Below are positions 1-9,164 of a stretch of 64,000 nt of DNA, piece by piece. Source of the stretch: Pseudomonadota bacterium (GTDB lineage: Bacteria > Pseudomonadota > Gammaproteobacteria > Steroidobacterales > MnTg04); assembly GCA_022560735.1 (NCBI GenBank), contig JADFSO010000004.1:61782-125781 (forward strand), written 5' to 3'. The notes below the pieces were generated by a model. The model was not told the DNA's origin, did no database searches, and saw only the letters and a list, made by a program, of their open reading frames with translations. How positions within the stretch are numbered: position 1 is the stretch's first letter; each line of letters opens with the position of its first letter. The position numbers and the translations under genes are program-made.

Positions 1-1561
1 CGTTGCCCAGTGCTATGTACATCTCGTCAGCGGTGCCAAAATGCAACAATCGGGCCAGCTTGAGGTGCTCGAATTTCTTGTAGCCCAGGCGCGATAGTTC
101 CCGCTCCAGCATGGCGCGGCCCTGGCGCTGGTTTTGTTCCTGGTCTTGTCGCCTGAACCAGCTGCGAACCTTGATCCGGGCGCGGGACGAAGCCAGGAAT
201 CCGAGTTGCGGGATCAGCCAGTCGCGGCTGGGTTTGGATTCCTTGCCGGTCAAAATCTCGACCTGCTGGCCATTGGCCAGTTTGTAGGTCAGTGGAACCA
301 TGCGCCCGTTGACCTTGGCCCCGCGGCAGCGGTGTCCGACATCGGTGTGTATGTGGTAGGCGAAATCCAGTGGCGTACCGCCCATGGGCAGATCGACGAC
401 ATCGCCGCGTGGACTGATCGCATAGACCCTGTCTTCGAATATTTCGCTTTGTACGCGGCTCAGAAAATCCTCGTCGCTGGCGTCGTTTTCGACCGGCTCG
501 AGCAAGCGGCGCAGCCAGACGACTTTCTGCTCGAAAGCGCTGTCGCGTTTGCCGCCTTCCTTGTATTGCCAATGCGCCGCCACCCCGAGCTCGGCATGCT
601 GATGCATTTCCGCGGTACGAATCTGGATTTCCAGCGCTTTGCCTTGCGGGCCGATGACCGCCGTATGCAGCGACTGGTACAGGTTTTCTTTTGGCGTCGC
701 GATGTAATCGTCGAATTCGCCCTGGATATACGGCCAGGCGCCGTGCACGATGCCCAACGCAGCGTAACAATCGGCGACGCTGCCCACCATGATGCGAATA
801 GCCCGGATATCGAATACCTGCCCAAAGGCCAGGTTATTGCGCTGCATTTTGCGCCAGATGCTGTAGATGTGTTTTGGTCGGCCACTGATTTCCGCATCGA
901 CTCCCGCTTTTTTCAATTCTTTGTGCAACAAATTCTGCACCTGCCCGATATAAGTCTCGCGGTCGGTGCGTTTTTCACGCAGGTCACGAGCTATCCGTCG
1001 ATAGTGCCCGGGTTCCAGGTAGCGAAACGCCAGGTCCTCAAGTTCCCACTTCAGTTGCCAGATTCCCAGCAGGTTGGCCAAGGGGGCGAAAACGATTCGC
1101 GTTTCGGTCGCCGCCCGGCGTTGCTCGGCGACCGGCGATTTTTTCAAACAGCGCATGCGATAGAGCTGGTCCGCCAGCCGGACCAGCACCAGCCGGACAT
1201 CGCTGACGACGGTCAGCAACATTTTTCTGAGCGCCTCGGCCTGGTCGCCGCCCAGCCCGCCATGTTCCGGGATATCGCCCGGGATACGGGTGCGATCCAG
1301 TTTAACGAGCTGCTCCGCCAGCCTGGCGACGGATACGCCAAATTGCGCCTCAACCTGGTCGCGCGACAGGCAGCCGGCCGCTATGGCCGGGAACAGGGCG
1401 GCGGCGCGGATCAACGCCTGGTCCGCGCTCAGCTTTGCCACGGTATCGGCAAGCGCGGCAGCCCGATCGAGGCAGAATCGGCCGGTCTCGCCTGTGTCGG
1501 CGAGCTTGCCGCTCAGCCAGACCATCGTGCCTGCAAAAGTTTCCGGGTGTGTTTCGGGCAT
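1..1561 (-). CDS. relA: RelA, (p)ppGpp synthetase (3' end outside window)
   Basis: RelA makes the alarmone (p)ppGpp from ATP and GTP/GDP when uncharged tRNA stalls ribosomes. About 520 N-terminal residues are visible; the gene runs off the left edge. Reading the complement gives, in order, a degenerate HD region, the synthetase domain (SGRPKHIYSIWRKMQ, then GEFDDYIATPKENLYQSLHT) and the TGS domain (DRVYAISPRGDVVDLP, FAYHIHTDVGHRC). The EFDD acidic motif is the RelA type; SpoT/Rel have an RxKD-type motif there. The start is the ATG at 1559-1561 (MPETHPETFAG); no in-frame stop lies just upstream, so a slightly longer form is possible. The gene is divergent from yebC. The C-terminal helical, zinc-finger and ACT regions lie outside the window. 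Confidence 0.93.
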   Translation of the reverse strand, partial: MPETHPETFAGTMVWLSGKLADTGETGRFCLDRAAALADTVAKLSADQALIRAAALFPAIAAGCLSRDQVEAQFGVSVARLAEQLVKLDRTRIPGDIPEHGGLGGDQAEALRKMLLTVVSDVRLVLVRLADQLYRMRCLKKSPVAEQRRAATETRIVFAPLANLLGIWQLKWELEDLAFRYLEPGHYRRIARDLREKRTDRETYIGQVQNLLHKELKKAGVDAEISGRPKHIYSIWRKMQRNNLAFGQVFDIRAIRIMVGSVADCYAALGIVHGAWPYIQGEFDDYIATPKENLYQSLHTAVIGPQGKALEIQIRTAEMHQHAELGVAAHWQYKEGGKRDSAFEQKVVWLRRLLEPVENDASDEDFLSRVQSEIFEDRVYAISPRGDVVDLPMGGTPLDFAYHIHTDVGHRCRGAKVNGRMVPLTYKLANGQQVEILTGKESKPSRDWLIPQLGFLASSRARIKVRSWFRRQDQEQNQRQGRAMLERELSRLGYKKFEHLKLARLLHFGTADEMYIALGN

Positions 1562-1852
1562 TTTTCGGGTCGTTCCAGGGCGTACTTTTTGCGTGTTCGA
1601 CCGGGGGAATACCGGTATCATATGCGGCTTCATAATAGCTTACCGCCAAGGGCTTATGAATGCGGGTTTTTCTGTCGTTTGCCGGGCTATTGCTGCCGCC
1701 GTCAAGCAGTCATCGCCTGCAATCCTCGGTGAGCGTTGATGCGGGGCTTTTCAGCGGTATGCGAAAAATCCATGTCGGGTATGATTTGGATCCGCAGGTG
1801 AATTTTGACAACGGCCTGAATATTGGCCTGAAGATGAGGTTGTAGGCACGCC

Positions 1853-2596
1853 ATGGCAGGTCACAGCAAGTGGGCAAACATTCAGCACCGCAAGGGCGCC
1901 CAGGACAAAAAACGCGGCAAGCTGTTTACCAAGCTGATGCGTGAAATCACCATAGCGGCCCGGATGGGTGGACCCGATCCGGATGCCAATCCCAGGCTGC
2001 GCACGGCGATTGACAAAGCCAGGGGCCAGAGCATGCCCAGGGACAATATCGAAAGGGCGCTCAAACGGGGGGCGGGTGACATCGAAGGCGCCGATTACGA
2101 GGAGATTCGTTATGAAGGGTATGGCCCGGGCGGGGTCGCGGTGATCGTGGATTGCCTGACCGACAATCGCAACCGGACAGTGGCCGAAGTCAGGCACGCC
2201 TTTAGCAAGTACGGGGGCAATCTCGGAGCCGATGGCTCGGTCGCCTACCTGTTCAACCATGTGGGCCAGATCAGCCTGGCCGGTGGCACGGATGAAGATC
2301 AGGTCATGGAAGTTGCGCTCGAGGCGGGCGCCGAGGATATCATCAGCAACGCTGATTCTTCGATCGATGTGATCACCGACCCGCTGGAATTCGAGTCGAT
2401 CAGGGACGCGCTCGCGGCGGCCGGTCTGGAAGCCGAATCGTCCGAAATTACGCACCGGGCCAGCACCTCCACCGAACTGGACGCAAAAGATGCGGCGCGC
2501 ATGATCAAGTTGCTGGAAGTACTCGAAGACCTGGATGACGTCCAGAACGTTTATTCCAACGCAGACATTGCGGAAGAAATCCTGGCGAGCTTGTGA
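1853..2596 (+). CDS. yebC: YebC/PmpR-family protein
   Basis: The 247-residue product starts [20 protein letters not shown], the hallmark N-terminus of the YebC (TACO1) family, and has the usual family length. Members were first described as DNA-binding regulators (PmpR) and more recently as translation factors relieving ribosome stalling on proline-rich stretches; which role applies here cannot be read from sequence. It sits directly upstream of ruvC, the common gammaproteobacterial order, with 31 bases between its stop and the ruvC start, so co-transcription with ruvCAB is likely. Confidence 0.95.
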   Translation: MAGHSKWANIQHRKGAQDKKRGKLFTKLMREITIAARMGGPDPDANPRLRTAIDKARGQSMPRDNIERALKRGAGDIEGADYEEIRYEGYGPGGVAVIVDCLTDNRNRTVAEVRHAFSKYGGNLGADGSVAYLFNHVGQISLAGGTDEDQVMEVALEAGAEDIISNADSSIDVITDPLEFESIRDALAAAGLEAESSEITHRASTSTELDAKDAARMIKLLEVLEDLDDVQNVYSNADIAEEILASL

Positions 2597-2627
2597 GCAT
2601 GAAATTACAGCAAGCGAAATATTCGCA

Positions 2628-3140
2628 ATGACAGGCAGTGTTCGCATACTGGGTATCGACCCCGGTTCGCAGGTGACCGGGTTTGGCCTGATCGATGTCG
2701 ATGGGACCCGGTACAGCTACCTCACATCCGGGTGCATCCGGACGCCATCCGGCGATTTTGCCGGTCGCCTGAAGGAAATCTACCACCGGGTTGGCGAGCT
2801 CACCGTTAAACACCAGCCGCAGGAAGTGGCAATCGAAAGCGTTTTCATGAGCAAGAATGCAGCCACGGCGCTAAAACTGGGCCAGGCGAGAGCGGCGGCA
2901 ATGTGTGCGACATTTGCGCTCGACCTGCCGATTTTCGAATATGCCCCCAGGCAGATCAAGCAATCGGTCGTCGGCACGGGCAAGGCGGAAAAGGTCCAGG
3001 TCGAGCACATGGTCAGGGTGCTGTTAAAACTCAAGGGTCCGCTGCAGAGCGATGCCGCCGATGCGCTGGCCGTCGCGCTTTGCCATGCCAGCATCAGGGA
3101 CAGTGCGATTCACCGCGCCGCGGCGCAGGTACACGCATGA
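2628..3140 (+). CDS. ruvC: RuvC, Holliday junction resolvase
   Basis: RuvC cuts Holliday junctions after branch migration by RuvAB. The 170-residue product begins MTGSVRILGIDPGSQVTG and carries the expected acidic metal ligands: Asp in GIDPGS, Glu in VAIESVFM, and two Asp near the C-terminus in SDAADALAVALCH. The ATG at 2628 was chosen because it puts the first catalytic Asp near residue 10, as in E. coli RuvC (173 residues); the frame is open further upstream into yebC but without family similarity. The TGA stop overlaps the ruvA ATG (ATGA), implying translational coupling. Confidence 0.96.
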   Translation: MTGSVRILGIDPGSQVTGFGLIDVDGTRYSYLTSGCIRTPSGDFAGRLKEIYHRVGELTVKHQPQEVAIESVFMSKNAATALKLGQARAAAMCATFALDLPIFEYAPRQIKQSVVGTGKAEKVQVEHMVRVLLKLKGPLQSDAADALAVALCHASIRDSAIHRAAAQVHA

Positions 3141-3727
3141 TCGGTTTCATTCGTGGCCGCCTGGTCGAGAAGAAAGCGCCGCTGCTGCTGGTGGATGTCG
3201 CCGGTATCGGATACGAGATAGAGGTGCCGTTGTCGACGCTGTACGAATTGCCGGAAGTCGGTCGGGAAGTCGCCTTGAAAACGCATCTCCTGGTGCGGGA
3301 AGATGCTCACGTCTTGTTCGGTTTTGGCAGCGATGCTGAACGCAGCCTGTTTCGGAGCTTGCTGAAGATCTCCGGTGTTGGCGCGCGACTGGCCATGGCG
3401 ATACTGTCGGGTACCAGCGTCGATGGCTTCGTCCGTTGTGTCGAGGAAAAGGACATAGCCTCCCTGGTCAGGATTCCGGGAGTCGGTAAGAAGACCGCGG
3501 AACGCCTGGTCATGGAAATGCGCGACCGGTTGCGTGATCTTGGCCATATCCCGGGTACCGGCAAAGCCGGCTCGGGAACCACGGAACCGGCCGACGAGGC
3601 ATTTGGCGCGCTGGTCGCGCTCGGATACAAACCGGCCGAGGTCACCCGTATGATAGCCAGTGTCGATGCTGCGGACATGAATACCGAGGAATTGATTCGG
3701 CAGGTTCTGAAACAGGCTGCGCGATAA
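3137..3727 (+). CDS. ruvA: RuvA, Holliday junction DNA-binding subunit
   Basis: RuvA tetramers bind four-way junctions and load the RuvB motor. The 196-residue protein starts [15 protein letters not shown], with an N-terminal OB-fold, the two helix-hairpin-helix segments ([15 protein letters not shown] and [19 protein letters not shown]) and, after a flexible Gly/Thr-rich linker, a C-terminal RuvB-binding domain ([20 protein letters not shown]). The ATG overlaps the ruvC stop by four bases; ruvB follows after four bases. The frame extends upstream to 2903, but that part overlaps ruvC and has no RuvA character. Confidence 0.96.
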   Translation: MIGFIRGRLVEKKAPLLLVDVAGIGYEIEVPLSTLYELPEVGREVALKTHLLVREDAHVLFGFGSDAERSLFRSLLKISGVGARLAMAILSGTSVDGFVRCVEEKDIASLVRIPGVGKKTAERLVMEMRDRLRDLGHIPGTGKAGSGTTEPADEAFGALVALGYKPAEVTRMIASVDAADMNTEELIRQVLKQAAR

Positions 3728-3731
3728 ACTT

Positions 3732-4775
3732 ATGCTGGAACAAGACAGACTCATCAGTACCGGTGGCAACCCCGAAGACGAGGCCTTTGACCGGGCGATT
3801 CGTCCCCGCCTGCTCAAGGACTTCGTCGGTCAGGCGGTGGTCAAAAAGCAGATGGATATATTTATCCGGGCGGCACGCAATCGCAAGCAAGCCATGGACC
3901 ACGTGCTGATATTCGGCCCGCCCGGCCTCGGCAAGACCACCCTGGCGCATGTCATCGCCAACGAGCTCGATGTCAATTTGCGCCATACCTCGGGCCCGGT
4001 CCTGGAGCGCCCGGGAGACCTGGCCGCCTTGCTCACCAACCTGGAGCCCCATGACGTTTTGTTCATCGACGAGATTCACCGCCTGAGCCCGATCGTCGAG
4101 GAGATACTGTACCCTGCTCTGGAGGATTTCCAGCTCGATATCATGATCGGCGAAGGCCCGTCGGCCCGTTCGATCAAGCTCGATCTGCCGCCATTTACGC
4201 TGGTCGGTGCGACGACCAGGGCGGGGTTGCTGACCTCGCCGCTGAGGGATCGATTCGGCATCGTCCAGCGCCTGGAATTTTATAGCCCCGATGAACTGGC
4301 TTTTATCGTGCGACGTTCGGCCGGCATTTTGAATCTGAAAATCGAGGAACTCGGCGCAACGCAGATCGCATCGCGCTCCCGGGGTACGCCCAGGATTGCC
4401 AATCGCCTGCTGCGCAGGGTGCGGGACTATGCCGAGGTCGAAGCCGATGGTGTCGTCACCGCGGATGTCTCGATTGCGGCGATGGATTTGCTGGCGGTCG
4501 ATCAGGAAGGATTCGATCTGCAGGACCGCAAGCTGCTGCTTACGATTATCGAGAAATTCGATGGGGGCCCGGTCGGGATCGACAGTCTTTCGGCTGCCCT
4601 GAGCGAAGAAAGAGGTACCATCGAAGACGTACTCGAGCCTTTTCTTATTCAGCAGGGTTTCCTGGTCCGTACATCGCGCGGGCGGATGGCGAGCGCCAAT
4701 GCCTACCGCCATTTCGGCCTGGAGCCGCCGGCCAGAGAGCGCCCGGACCGGCTGCCCTTGTTCGACGACCAATAA
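3732..4775 (+). CDS. ruvB: RuvB, branch-migration AAA+ ATPase
   Basis: RuvB is the hexameric motor pumping DNA through the RuvA-bound junction. The 347-residue protein has Walker [13 protein letters not shown], Walker [11 protein letters not shown], sensor I (GATTRAGLL), an arginine-finger region (PLRDRFG) and the C-terminal winged-helix DNA-binding domain ending at [10 protein letters not shown]. Length and motif order match E. coli RuvB (336 residues). It closes the ruvCAB set and precedes the tol operon gene ybgC by 11 bases, so these may form one long transcript. Confidence 0.97.
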   Translation: MLEQDRLISTGGNPEDEAFDRAIRPRLLKDFVGQAVVKKQMDIFIRAARNRKQAMDHVLIFGPPGLGKTTLAHVIANELDVNLRHTSGPVLERPGDLAALLTNLEPHDVLFIDEIHRLSPIVEEILYPALEDFQLDIMIGEGPSARSIKLDLPPFTLVGATTRAGLLTSPLRDRFGIVQRLEFYSPDELAFIVRRSAGILNLKIEELGATQIASRSRGTPRIANRLLRRVRDYAEVEADGVVTADVSIAAMDLLAVDQEGFDLQDRKLLLTIIEKFDGGPVGIDSLSAALSEERGTIEDVLEPFLIQQGFLVRTSRGRMASANAYRHFGLEPPARERPDRLPLFDDQ

Positions 4776-4786
4776 AGGAATCTTGC

Positions 4787-5230
4787 ATGACGGCGCCCCC
4801 TGCTGAGCGATCGGAACCGCTAAAACCGTTCTCCATCCGAGTTCGCGTTTATTACGAAGACACGGACGCCGCGGGCGTTGTTTATTACGCGAATTATCTG
4901 AAATTTATGGAGCGCGCGCGAACCGACCATTTGCGCTCGATGGGTATAGTCCACGCCGAGCAGATGTCCGGGGAGAATCTTGCCTTTGTCGTGGTCCATG
5001 CGGATATCGGCTATCACAAACCGGCGCGGCTGGATGACCAGTTATGGGTCAGTTCGGCGCTGTCGGAGCTTGGCCGCAGCGCCCTGGTTTTCGAGCAACA
5101 GGTCCGCCGCGATGGTGCGGGCGGCGAATTATTGTGCAGCGGTCGTATTCGGGCAGCCTGCGTTTATGCGGACAGTCTCAAGCCACGATCACTGCCGGCC
5201 TTTATGCGGGTTAGCAAGGAGAGCAACTGA
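4787..5230 (+). CDS. ybgC: YbgC, Tol-Pal associated acyl-CoA thioesterase
   Basis: This is a hotdog-fold thioesterase of the 4-hydroxybenzoyl-CoA thioesterase type, classically the first gene of the tol-pal operon. The 147-residue protein has the motif YYEDTDAAGVVYYANYLKFM, whose Asp is the catalytic residue of the family. AAAGGA precedes the ATG. The stop abuts the tolQ ATG (TGA then ATG), typical of operon coupling. YbgC is reported to act on acyl-CoA or acyl-ACP and to associate with phospholipid synthesis; the substrate here is not inferable. Confidence 0.94.
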   Translation: MTAPPAERSEPLKPFSIRVRVYYEDTDAAGVVYYANYLKFMERARTDHLRSMGIVHAEQMSGENLAFVVVHADIGYHKPARLDDQLWVSSALSELGRSALVFEQQVRRDGAGGELLCSGRIRAACVYADSLKPRSLPAFMRVSKESN

Positions 5231-5920
5231 ATGAGTGGCGATTTATCGTTTCTGCGCCTGATCCTCGAGGCAAGCATTATCGTGAAGCTGGTGCTGCTGA
5301 TGCTGGTCGTCGCGTCGGTGGCATCATGGGCGGTCATCCTGAAAAAACGCCGCGTGCTCAACCAGGCAATCAGCCTGGCCGATTCCTTCGAGCAAAAATT
5401 CTGGTCCGGCGGCGATCTGACGGCCATGTACCAGGAGATCAACAAGCGGACCCAGGCGGCCACGGGCATGGAGAGCATTTTCGAGGGCGGTTTCCGAGAA
5501 TTTGTGCGGCTGCGCTCCGAACCCGGAATCGATCAGGCCAAGATGATGGAGAGCAGCCAAAGGGCGATGCGGGTCTCGCAGATGCGCGAGGTCGACCGCC
5601 TGGAACGCAACCTGGCCATGCTCGCCACGATCGGCTCGACCAGCCCGTATGTCGGCTTGTTCGGCACCGTTTGGGGGATCATGAACACCTTCACCCAATT
5701 GGGCAACGTGCAGCATGCAACGCTGGCCATGGTCGCACCCGGTATTGCCGAGGCGCTGGTGGCGACGGCCATGGGTCTGTTTGCCGCGATACCCGCGGTG
5801 ATCGCCTATAACCGGTACGCCGACCAGGTAACGCGCCTCGAAAACCGCTACGACACTTTTGCCGAGGAGTTCGTATCGATCCTGCAACGGCATGCACCGC
5901 GCAGCAAATCCGGGAGCTGA
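5231..5920 (+). CDS. tolQ: TolQ, proton-channel subunit of Tol-Pal
   Basis: TolQ is the inner-membrane MotA/TolQ/ExbB-type channel protein energising Tol-Pal during outer-membrane constriction. The 229-residue sequence has three membrane segments: residues about 10-35 (ASIIVKLVLLMLVVASVASW), 130-150 (LAMLATIGSTSPYVGLFGTVWG) and 165-190 (APGIAEALVATAMGLFAAIP). The family signature GLFGTVWGIMNTF is present. It starts immediately after the ybgC stop, and tolR follows two bases after its stop. Confidence 0.96.
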   Translation: MSGDLSFLRLILEASIIVKLVLLMLVVASVASWAVILKKRRVLNQAISLADSFEQKFWSGGDLTAMYQEINKRTQAATGMESIFEGGFREFVRLRSEPGIDQAKMMESSQRAMRVSQMREVDRLERNLAMLATIGSTSPYVGLFGTVWGIMNTFTQLGNVQHATLAMVAPGIAEALVATAMGLFAAIPAVIAYNRYADQVTRLENRYDTFAEEFVSILQRHAPRSKSGS

Positions 5921-5922
5921 TC

Positions 5923-6372
5923 ATGGCCAGACAGAAGCAACGAAAATTGATGGGCGAGATCAATGTCGTCCCCTATATCGATGTCATGCTGGTGTTGCTG
6001 ATCATCTTCATGGTGACTGCGCCGTTGCTGACGCAGGGAATAGAAGTGGAATTACCCAATGCCGCGGCCGAGCCGCTGGACGACGAGCTGTTGCGCAATC
6101 ATCAGCCATTGATCCTGAGCGTCAATGCCGGTGGCGAGCTTTTTCTGAATATCGGCAAGGACGAAGACCAGCCCATTGACGAGGCGACGGTCGTCGCCCG
6201 CACGCTGGCAGTTCTGCGCCGTGAGCCGGCAACGCCGGTTTTGGTACGGGCCGATGAAGCAGTGGCTTTTGGGCGGGTGGTCACCGTCATGGTGTTGCTG
6301 CAGCAGGCCGGCGCGGAAAAAGTCGGCTTTGTCACCGATCCGCTGGAACAGCCCCTGGTCAGGAGAGAGTGA
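5923..6372 (+). CDS. tolR: TolR, channel partner of TolQ
   Basis: TolR is the ExbD-like single-span inner-membrane protein of the Tol motor. The 149-residue sequence has a short cytoplasmic tail (MARQKQRKLMGEINVVPYID), one membrane segment (VMLVLLIIFMVTAPLL) containing the conserved Asp just before it (PYIDVMLVLL), which is the proton-path residue in the family, and a periplasmic domain. It is six bases upstream of tolA. Confidence 0.96.
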   Translation: MARQKQRKLMGEINVVPYIDVMLVLLIIFMVTAPLLTQGIEVELPNAAAEPLDDELLRNHQPLILSVNAGGELFLNIGKDEDQPIDEATVVARTLAVLRREPATPVLVRADEAVAFGRVVTVMVLLQQAGAEKVGFVTDPLEQPLVRRE

Positions 6373-6378
6373 GCAGCG

Positions 6379-7224
6379 ATGTTCGGTTTTTATCGCGAAT
6401 ATCGGGGTGCCTTGATCAAGTCGGTCGTCTTGCACCTGGTGCTGTTCAGCTTGCTTGGTGTCAGCCTTGCCCGCAGCGCTGCATTCACGCCGCCGCGGCC
6501 ACAGCTCACGATCAAGGCGACCGTGGTCGACGAGCGACGAATACTGCAGGAAATAGCCGCGCTGGAGGAAGCCGAACAGGAAGTGCAGCGAACAGCGGAT
6601 GCGCAACTCGCGGAAGCGCGGCGGCAAAGACAGCAAGAAGAACGCCGGGCGAAAGCGGCCGAGGACAAACGCCGCCAGGACCGGCTGAACGAGCAAAAAC
6701 GCGCGGCGGCCGACCAGCGGCGGCGTGAGGAGACCGCAGCCAGGGCGGCACGGGAACTGAAGGCCCTGAAAGAGCAGCGCAGCACGGAACAAATCATGCT
6801 GGCGCGGCTGCGCAAGGAACAGGAGGAGGCCGAGCAAGCACGCCTCCGGGCGCAGGCCGAGGCAGACGCCCGGATACAGGCGCAAATCCAGGCGGATCTC
6901 GATGCAGAGCTGGCGCTCGAGCAGTCCAGGCTGGATGCCGAAGAGGCTGGCCTGCTGGATCTGTACAAGGCGATGATCGCACAAAAGGTCAGGCGTAACT
7001 GGATTCGGCCACCGAGCGCCGGCGCCGGGGTCGAGTGCACGGTGAATATCAGCCAGATTCCGGGCGGCGAAGTCATCGACGTTCGCATCGCGGAGTGCAA
7101 CGCCGATGAAGCGACCCGTCGCTCGATCGAGGCGGCCGTTTTCAAGGCATCGCCATTGCCGGAGCCGCCCGATCCAAATTTGTTCGAACGAAATATTATT
7201 TTTATTTTCAAGCCTGAGAACTGA
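6379..7224 (+). CDS. tolA: TolA, periplasm-spanning Tol protein
   Basis: TolA links the TolQR motor to TolB/Pal across the periplasm. The 281-residue protein has an N-terminal membrane anchor (about residues 14-34, SVVLHLVLFSLLGVSLARSA), a long charged Ala/Arg/Glu/Gln-rich helical domain (about 50-190) and a C-terminal globular domain with VRRNWIRPPS and two Cys (ECTVNIS, AECNAD) that fit the disulfide of TolA domain III. The helical stretch is shorter than in E. coli TolA (421 residues). Low-complexity Arg/Glu coding makes long false reading frames on the other strand. Confidence 0.93.
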   Translation: MFGFYREYRGALIKSVVLHLVLFSLLGVSLARSAAFTPPRPQLTIKATVVDERRILQEIAALEEAEQEVQRTADAQLAEARRQRQQEERRAKAAEDKRRQDRLNEQKRAAADQRRREETAARAARELKALKEQRSTEQIMLARLRKEQEEAEQARLRAQAEADARIQAQIQADLDAELALEQSRLDAEEAGLLDLYKAMIAQKVRRNWIRPPSAGAGVECTVNISQIPGGEVIDVRIAECNADEATRRSIEAAVFKASPLPEPPDPNLFERNIIFIFKPEN

Positions 7225-7236
7225 CGGAGCCATATT

Positions 7237-8544
7237 TTGAGAAAGTTTCTTGTTCACTTGCTGGGCGCGACCTTGCTTGGCGGTTTTGCCGCCTCGGCCC
7301 AGGCCCAGTTAACCATCGAGATCACCGCGGGCGTCGACCAGGCGATGCCGATCGCGGTCGTGCCGCTCGCCTGGCAGGGCGGGCTGACCAGGCCACCGCT
7401 GGATGTGGCGGCCGTTATCGCTGCGGACCTGAGCAACAGCGGGCGTTTCGATGCGATGGATCCACGCGACATGCTGGAAAAACCCTTCGACCAGCAGGGT
7501 ATCGATTTCGAGGACTGGCGCCTGCTGGGTCTTGAAGCCATCGTGGTCGGCCGGTTGTTGCCGCAAAGCGATGGCAACTATGTGATCCAGTTCGAATTGT
7601 TCGATCTGTTCAAACAACGACGGCTGCTCGGATTTCGCCTGCCCAGTACCGGCGCCGGGCTACGCGCGGCCGCGCACCGGATCAGCGATCTGATCTATGA
7701 AAAACTGACCGGGATCAAGGGCGCGTTCGCAACCCGGATCGCTTTTATCACGGTCCAGGGACAGGGATCGGCGAGACGATACCGGCTGGTGGTTGCCGAT
7801 GCGGATGGCGCGAATCACAATATTATCGTGGAATCGCCCGAGCCGCTGATGTCGCCGGCCTGGGCGCCCGATGGCGATCGAATCGCCTATGTTTCCTTCG
7901 AGAGCAACAAATCCGCGATCTATATCCAGGAACTCAGCACCGGGCGGCGCCTGCGGGCATCGGCACGCGAGGGGGTCAACGGTGCGCCGGCCTTTTCACC
8001 CGATGGCCGCAAGCTGGCGCTGACTTTGTCGCGCGATTCGGGAAACCTGGATATTTATGTGCTGAACCTGGCGAACCAGGTGTTGACCCGGATTACGCGC
8101 AACCCGGCCATCGATACCGAGGCGACCTGGAGCGCCGATGGCTCGAAAATATTTTTCACCTCGGATCGCAGCGGCGGCCCGCAGATCTACAGCGCCGATG
8201 CCGATGGCGGCAACAAACGCCGGATCACCTATGAAGGGAACTATAACGGGCGTTCACGGCTCACCCCGGATGGCAAGGAGATGGCGGTTGTACACAATGA
8301 CCAGGGCGCGTTTCGAATTGCCCGGGTCAACCCCGAAAACGGTAACCTGCTGGTGCTGACTGACGGTCAGCTCGATGAATCGCCCAGTTTTTCCCCCAAC
8401 GGGGAAACCATTATTTATGCGACCCGGGTCAACGGGCGTGGTATTTTGGCAACCGTGTCCATCGACGGCCGCATACAACGCAGGATTGCCGCCCAGGAGG
8501 GCGATGTTCGCGAACCGGCCTGGTCGCCGTATCCCGATTTTTAA
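7237..8544 (+). CDS. tolB: TolB, periplasmic beta-propeller
   Basis: TolB is the periplasmic Pal-binding protein. The 435-residue product has a signal peptide (about residues 1-23, cleaved after AQA), an N-terminal domain containing VVGRLLPQSDGNYVIQFELF, and a C-terminal six-bladed propeller with repeated SPAWAPDGDRIAY / FSPDGRKLALT / WSADGSKIFFTSDRSG units. The start codon is TTG at 7237, 12 bases after the tolA stop; no ATG offers a better signal peptide. The length matches E. coli TolB (430). Confidence 0.95.
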   Translation: MRKFLVHLLGATLLGGFAASAQAQLTIEITAGVDQAMPIAVVPLAWQGGLTRPPLDVAAVIAADLSNSGRFDAMDPRDMLEKPFDQQGIDFEDWRLLGLEAIVVGRLLPQSDGNYVIQFELFDLFKQRRLLGFRLPSTGAGLRAAAHRISDLIYEKLTGIKGAFATRIAFITVQGQGSARRYRLVVADADGANHNIIVESPEPLMSPAWAPDGDRIAYVSFESNKSAIYIQELSTGRRLRASAREGVNGAPAFSPDGRKLALTLSRDSGNLDIYVLNLANQVLTRITRNPAIDTEATWSADGSKIFFTSDRSGGPQIYSADADGGNKRRITYEGNYNGRSRLTPDGKEMAVVHNDQGAFRIARVNPENGNLLVLTDGQLDESPSFSPNGETIIYATRVNGRGILATVSIDGRIQRRIAAQEGDVREPAWSPYPDF

Positions 8545-8564
8545 ATAGGCTAAACTATGCCGTG

Positions 8565-8582
8565 CCGGGGGGAACGCCCCGG
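8565..8582 (+). other. Hairpin between tolB and pal
   Basis: CCGGGG and CCCCGG pair around a six-base loop (GGAACG). No U-tract follows, so it does not look like an intrinsic terminator. It could act as a processing or mRNA-stability element that sets pal expression apart from tolB. The role is inferred. Confidence 0.4.
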
Positions 8583-8630
8583 ACAGAGTTTTGTCTGAGT
8601 CACAGGAATTCATCAACAGGAAGGGTAAAC

Positions 8631-9164
8631 ATGCAGGCATCCAAAGCGATCAGAATCAGTATTCTTTTGTCCCTCGGTATATTCCTGGCTGCCTGCGGTG
8701 GCCAGCCGGCGACCCGGGCGGACGATTCGTCGGACCTGGGCGGTCAGGATGCGCCCGGCGCCAGCCAGACCGGGCTGGGCGACCAGGCCAGCGGCGAGTT
8801 GGACGAATTCGGCAGCGCTGGACGTCGTGGCGGCAGACCGGATGAGCTCATCATTTATTTTGAGTTCGACAAGTCCCAGATTCTTGGCCGGTACGACAAT
8901 CTGCTGACTCAACACGCTTTGTACCTCGCGGCCAATTCACAGACCCGGGTCAGGCTGGAAGGACATACCGACGAACGCGGGACGCGCGAGTACAATATTG
9001 GCCTGGGCGAACGGCGCGCGCAGGCGGTCCGGCAGATCCTGATGATCCAGGGAGTCGCCGCGGGCCAGATTACCACCGTCAGTTTTGGTGAGGAACGGCC
9101 GGTGCGTGCCGGTAGCAATGAGAGCGCCTATACCCGCAACAGAAGGGTGGAGATCGTTTACTGA
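8631..9164 (+). CDS. pal: Pal, peptidoglycan-associated lipoprotein
   Basis: Pal tethers the outer membrane to peptidoglycan and is released or recruited by TolB. The 177-residue protein starts MQASKAIRISILL with lipobox LAAC at about residue 19-22, a disordered Gly/Asp-rich linker, and an OmpA-like domain with YFEFDKSQI, LEGHTDERGTREYNIGLGERRA and NRRVEIVY. The ATG at 8631 follows AGGAAGGG and gives a proper lipoprotein signal; the open frame begins earlier at 8562 without one. Its TGA overlaps the cpoB ATG. Confidence 0.96.
   Translation: MQASKAIRISILLSLGIFLAACGGQPATRADDSSDLGGQDAPGASQTGLGDQASGELDEFGSAGRRGGRPDELIIYFEFDKSQILGRYDNLLTQHALYLAANSQTRVRLEGHTDERGTREYNIGLGERRAQAVRQILMIQGVAAGQITTVSFGEERPVRAGSNESAYTRNRRVEIVY

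Noticed and set aside
134..1732. A 532-codon open frame on the plus strand over relA
   Set aside because: The complement encodes unmistakable RelA motifs in another frame; the plus-strand frame has no family features and is a GC-rich shadow.
1660..1845. A 61-codon ORF between relA and yebC (MRVFLSFAGLLLPPSSSHRL...)
   Set aside because: It lacks a Shine-Dalgarno and recognisable similarity. The hydrophobic N-terminus alone is weak evidence, so it was not annotated.
3642..4772. A 376-codon minus-strand frame opposite ruvB
   Set aside because: Mirror of the ruvB coding frame; no motifs, and RuvB on the plus strand is certain.
6052..7257. A 401-codon minus-strand frame over tolR/tolA
   Set aside because: Arises from the repetitive Ala/Arg/Glu codons of TolA.
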